Made by a program: the position numbers and the translations under genes | Notes under the pieces: generated by a model | Told to the model about the DNA's origin: nothing | Databases searched by the model: none | What the model saw: the letters and a program-made list of their open reading frames with translations, nothing else | Source of the DNA: Nitrospinae bacterium RIFCSPLOWO2_12_39_16 | GTDB lineage: Bacteria; Nitrospinota; Nitrospinia; UBA9942 | Assembly: GCA_001805005.1 (NCBI GenBank) | Contig: MHDO01000068.1 | Location: 1-5,501, forward strand | DNA: 5,501 nt | Reading direction: 5' to 3' | Shown: in pieces, positions 4,783 through 5,501 of the stretch | How the letters are laid out: every line of letters starts with the position of its first letter | Position numbering within the stretch: the stretch's first letter is position 1

Positions 4783-5501
4783 TCAGGCAGCGGCAGCAGG
4801 GGCTGTCTCGCATATTTCAAAATAAGATTTCATCTCGCCAACCAGCTCTAAAATATTTTCCCTGACAGAAGCCTCAATATTATAAAGCCTGATTTTTATT
4901 CCGTATTTTTCCAGAATAGAGCCTATCTTTTTGTTGAAGATTATATTTAAGGCTGCAGGGTTAATATAGCGGACATTTTTAAAATCAAGCCCGATATCAA
5001 GCCTTCCCTTTTTTACCGCCATTAATATCTTTTTTCTTAACCTCTTTGCAGTAATATTATCCAGAACCCCTTCCAAATCAATCAATAGAGCCTGTAATTT
5101 TTCATTCTTCTTTATCTGTACCTTAAGAAAATAATCAATTTTGCCCATTGCCTCCTGTGCCCTGTCCTTAACGATTTCAATTGCATGTGGAATCAGGTTT
5201 TCAGTAGCCGTTGTTGGTATAGTTTTATTGAGGTTGGTAAGCAGGCCGGATAGAGGCGAGAGTTTCCCTTCGGGGAATCTGTTCACCATTCGTCTGAAAC
5301 CTACATTCAGAAAGAGTGTGCTTAAGAAACGATTCTGCTCAAAGTGCAGGAGCCTCTTTGCTATAGAGGGGATTGAATAGAACTGCTGAAATGCCCACCA
5401 ATACCCTTCCTGAAGCCTTTCCGGACTTATATTCTTCGGTTTAAAAAGGACATGCCCTCCGTTATATTTCCCCCAATCTCTCTCTATGATTCTGCCTTCA
5501 G
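4783..5501 (-). CDS. Radical SAM (B12-binding type) protein C-terminus fused to a STAS-like domain, 5' end cut by window edge
   Basis: The frame is open from the right edge to the TGA at 4783-4785, giving about 239 residues, so the true start lies outside. The Met codon at 5289 is internal: the residues before it continue a coherent domain. The first part (about 5284-5499) contains ERDWGKYNGGHVLFKP, then ISPERLQEGYWWAFQQFYSI, SIAKRLL and NVGFRR. I recognise this as the C-terminal tail of B12-binding-domain radical SAM proteins (DUF4070-like). The Cys motif and SAM/cobalamin domains would lie upstream and are not visible. A helical linker follows (about 5100-5235). The last 100 residues (about 4815-5100) look like a STAS domain: LQALLIDLEGVLDNITA, a helix, then IGLDFKNVRYINPAALNIIF, a helix, KIRLYNI and a final helix. 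The usual phosphorylatable DSSG position reads NPAA. The tail ends in four alanines. The substrate is unknown. Confidence 0.75.
   Translation of the reverse strand, partial: EGRIIERDWGKYNGGHVLFKPKNISPERLQEGYWWAFQQFYSIPSIAKRLLHFEQNRFLSTLFLNVGFRRMVNRFPEGKLSPLSGLLTNLNKTIPTTATENLIPHAIEIVKDRAQEAMGKIDYFLKVQIKKNEKLQALLIDLEGVLDNITAKRLRKKILMAVKKGRLDIGLDFKNVRYINPAALNIIFNKKIGSILEKYGIKIRLYNIEASVRENILELVGEMKSYFEICETAPAAAA

Noticed and set aside
4783..5289. Stand-alone 168-aa STAS protein starting at 5289
   Set aside because: The frame stays open to the window edge, and the residues before Met form a recognisable radical SAM C-terminal tail, so the Met is internal.

Overview
The window looks like an AT-rich chromosomal segment from a flagellated Gram-negative-type bacterium. 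Evidence for this is a WaaE/KdtX-like glycosyltransferase of the kind used in LPS-core or surface-glycan synthesis, an exported metallopeptidase-like protein, a membrane PAP2 lipid phosphatase, and a near-consensus sigma-28 (FliA/SigD) promoter. The style (B12-type radical SAM protein, TIGR02757 protein, short-period degenerate repeats between and inside genes) resembles Nitrospirota or Deltaproteobacteria-like environmental genomes. That placement is an impression from memory, not something the sequence proves.

Layout. Five minus-strand genes read from about 4132 down to the left edge: PAP2 phosphatase (GTG start), dUTPase, TIGR02757/DUF2400 protein, M1-like gluzincin peptidase, and a family-2 glycosyltransferase cut by the left edge. 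PAP2/dut and TIGR02757/peptidase overlap, and the peptidase and glycosyltransferase are 21 bp apart, so these pairs are probably co-transcribed. The dut/TIGR02757 gap (3031-3162) is filled by a nested inverted repeat that may split the operon. A divergent 178-bp region (4133-4310) separates PAP2 from a plus-strand gene for a 156-aa protein of unknown function, which has a TAAA-N16-GCCGATAT promoter and a GGAGG ribosome binding site. That gene ends 1 bp from the stop of a convergent minus-strand gene cut by the right edge. The latter encodes the C-terminal tail of a radical SAM protein joined to a STAS-like domain.

How the genes fit together. dUTPase (nucleotide-pool hygiene) and the TIGR02757 protein (related to HhH-GPD DNA glycosylases, with a four-Cys cluster motif) are intracellular. 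PAP2 and the glycosyltransferase suggest envelope lipid/glycan work, and the peptidase-like protein is exported. No single pathway ties the run together; it looks like a housekeeping cluster. The most notable points are the sigma-28 promoter in front of an unrecognised gene, the radical SAM-STAS fusion, and three kinds of short-period repeat within 1.3 kb, two of them inside the reading frame of the peptidase gene.
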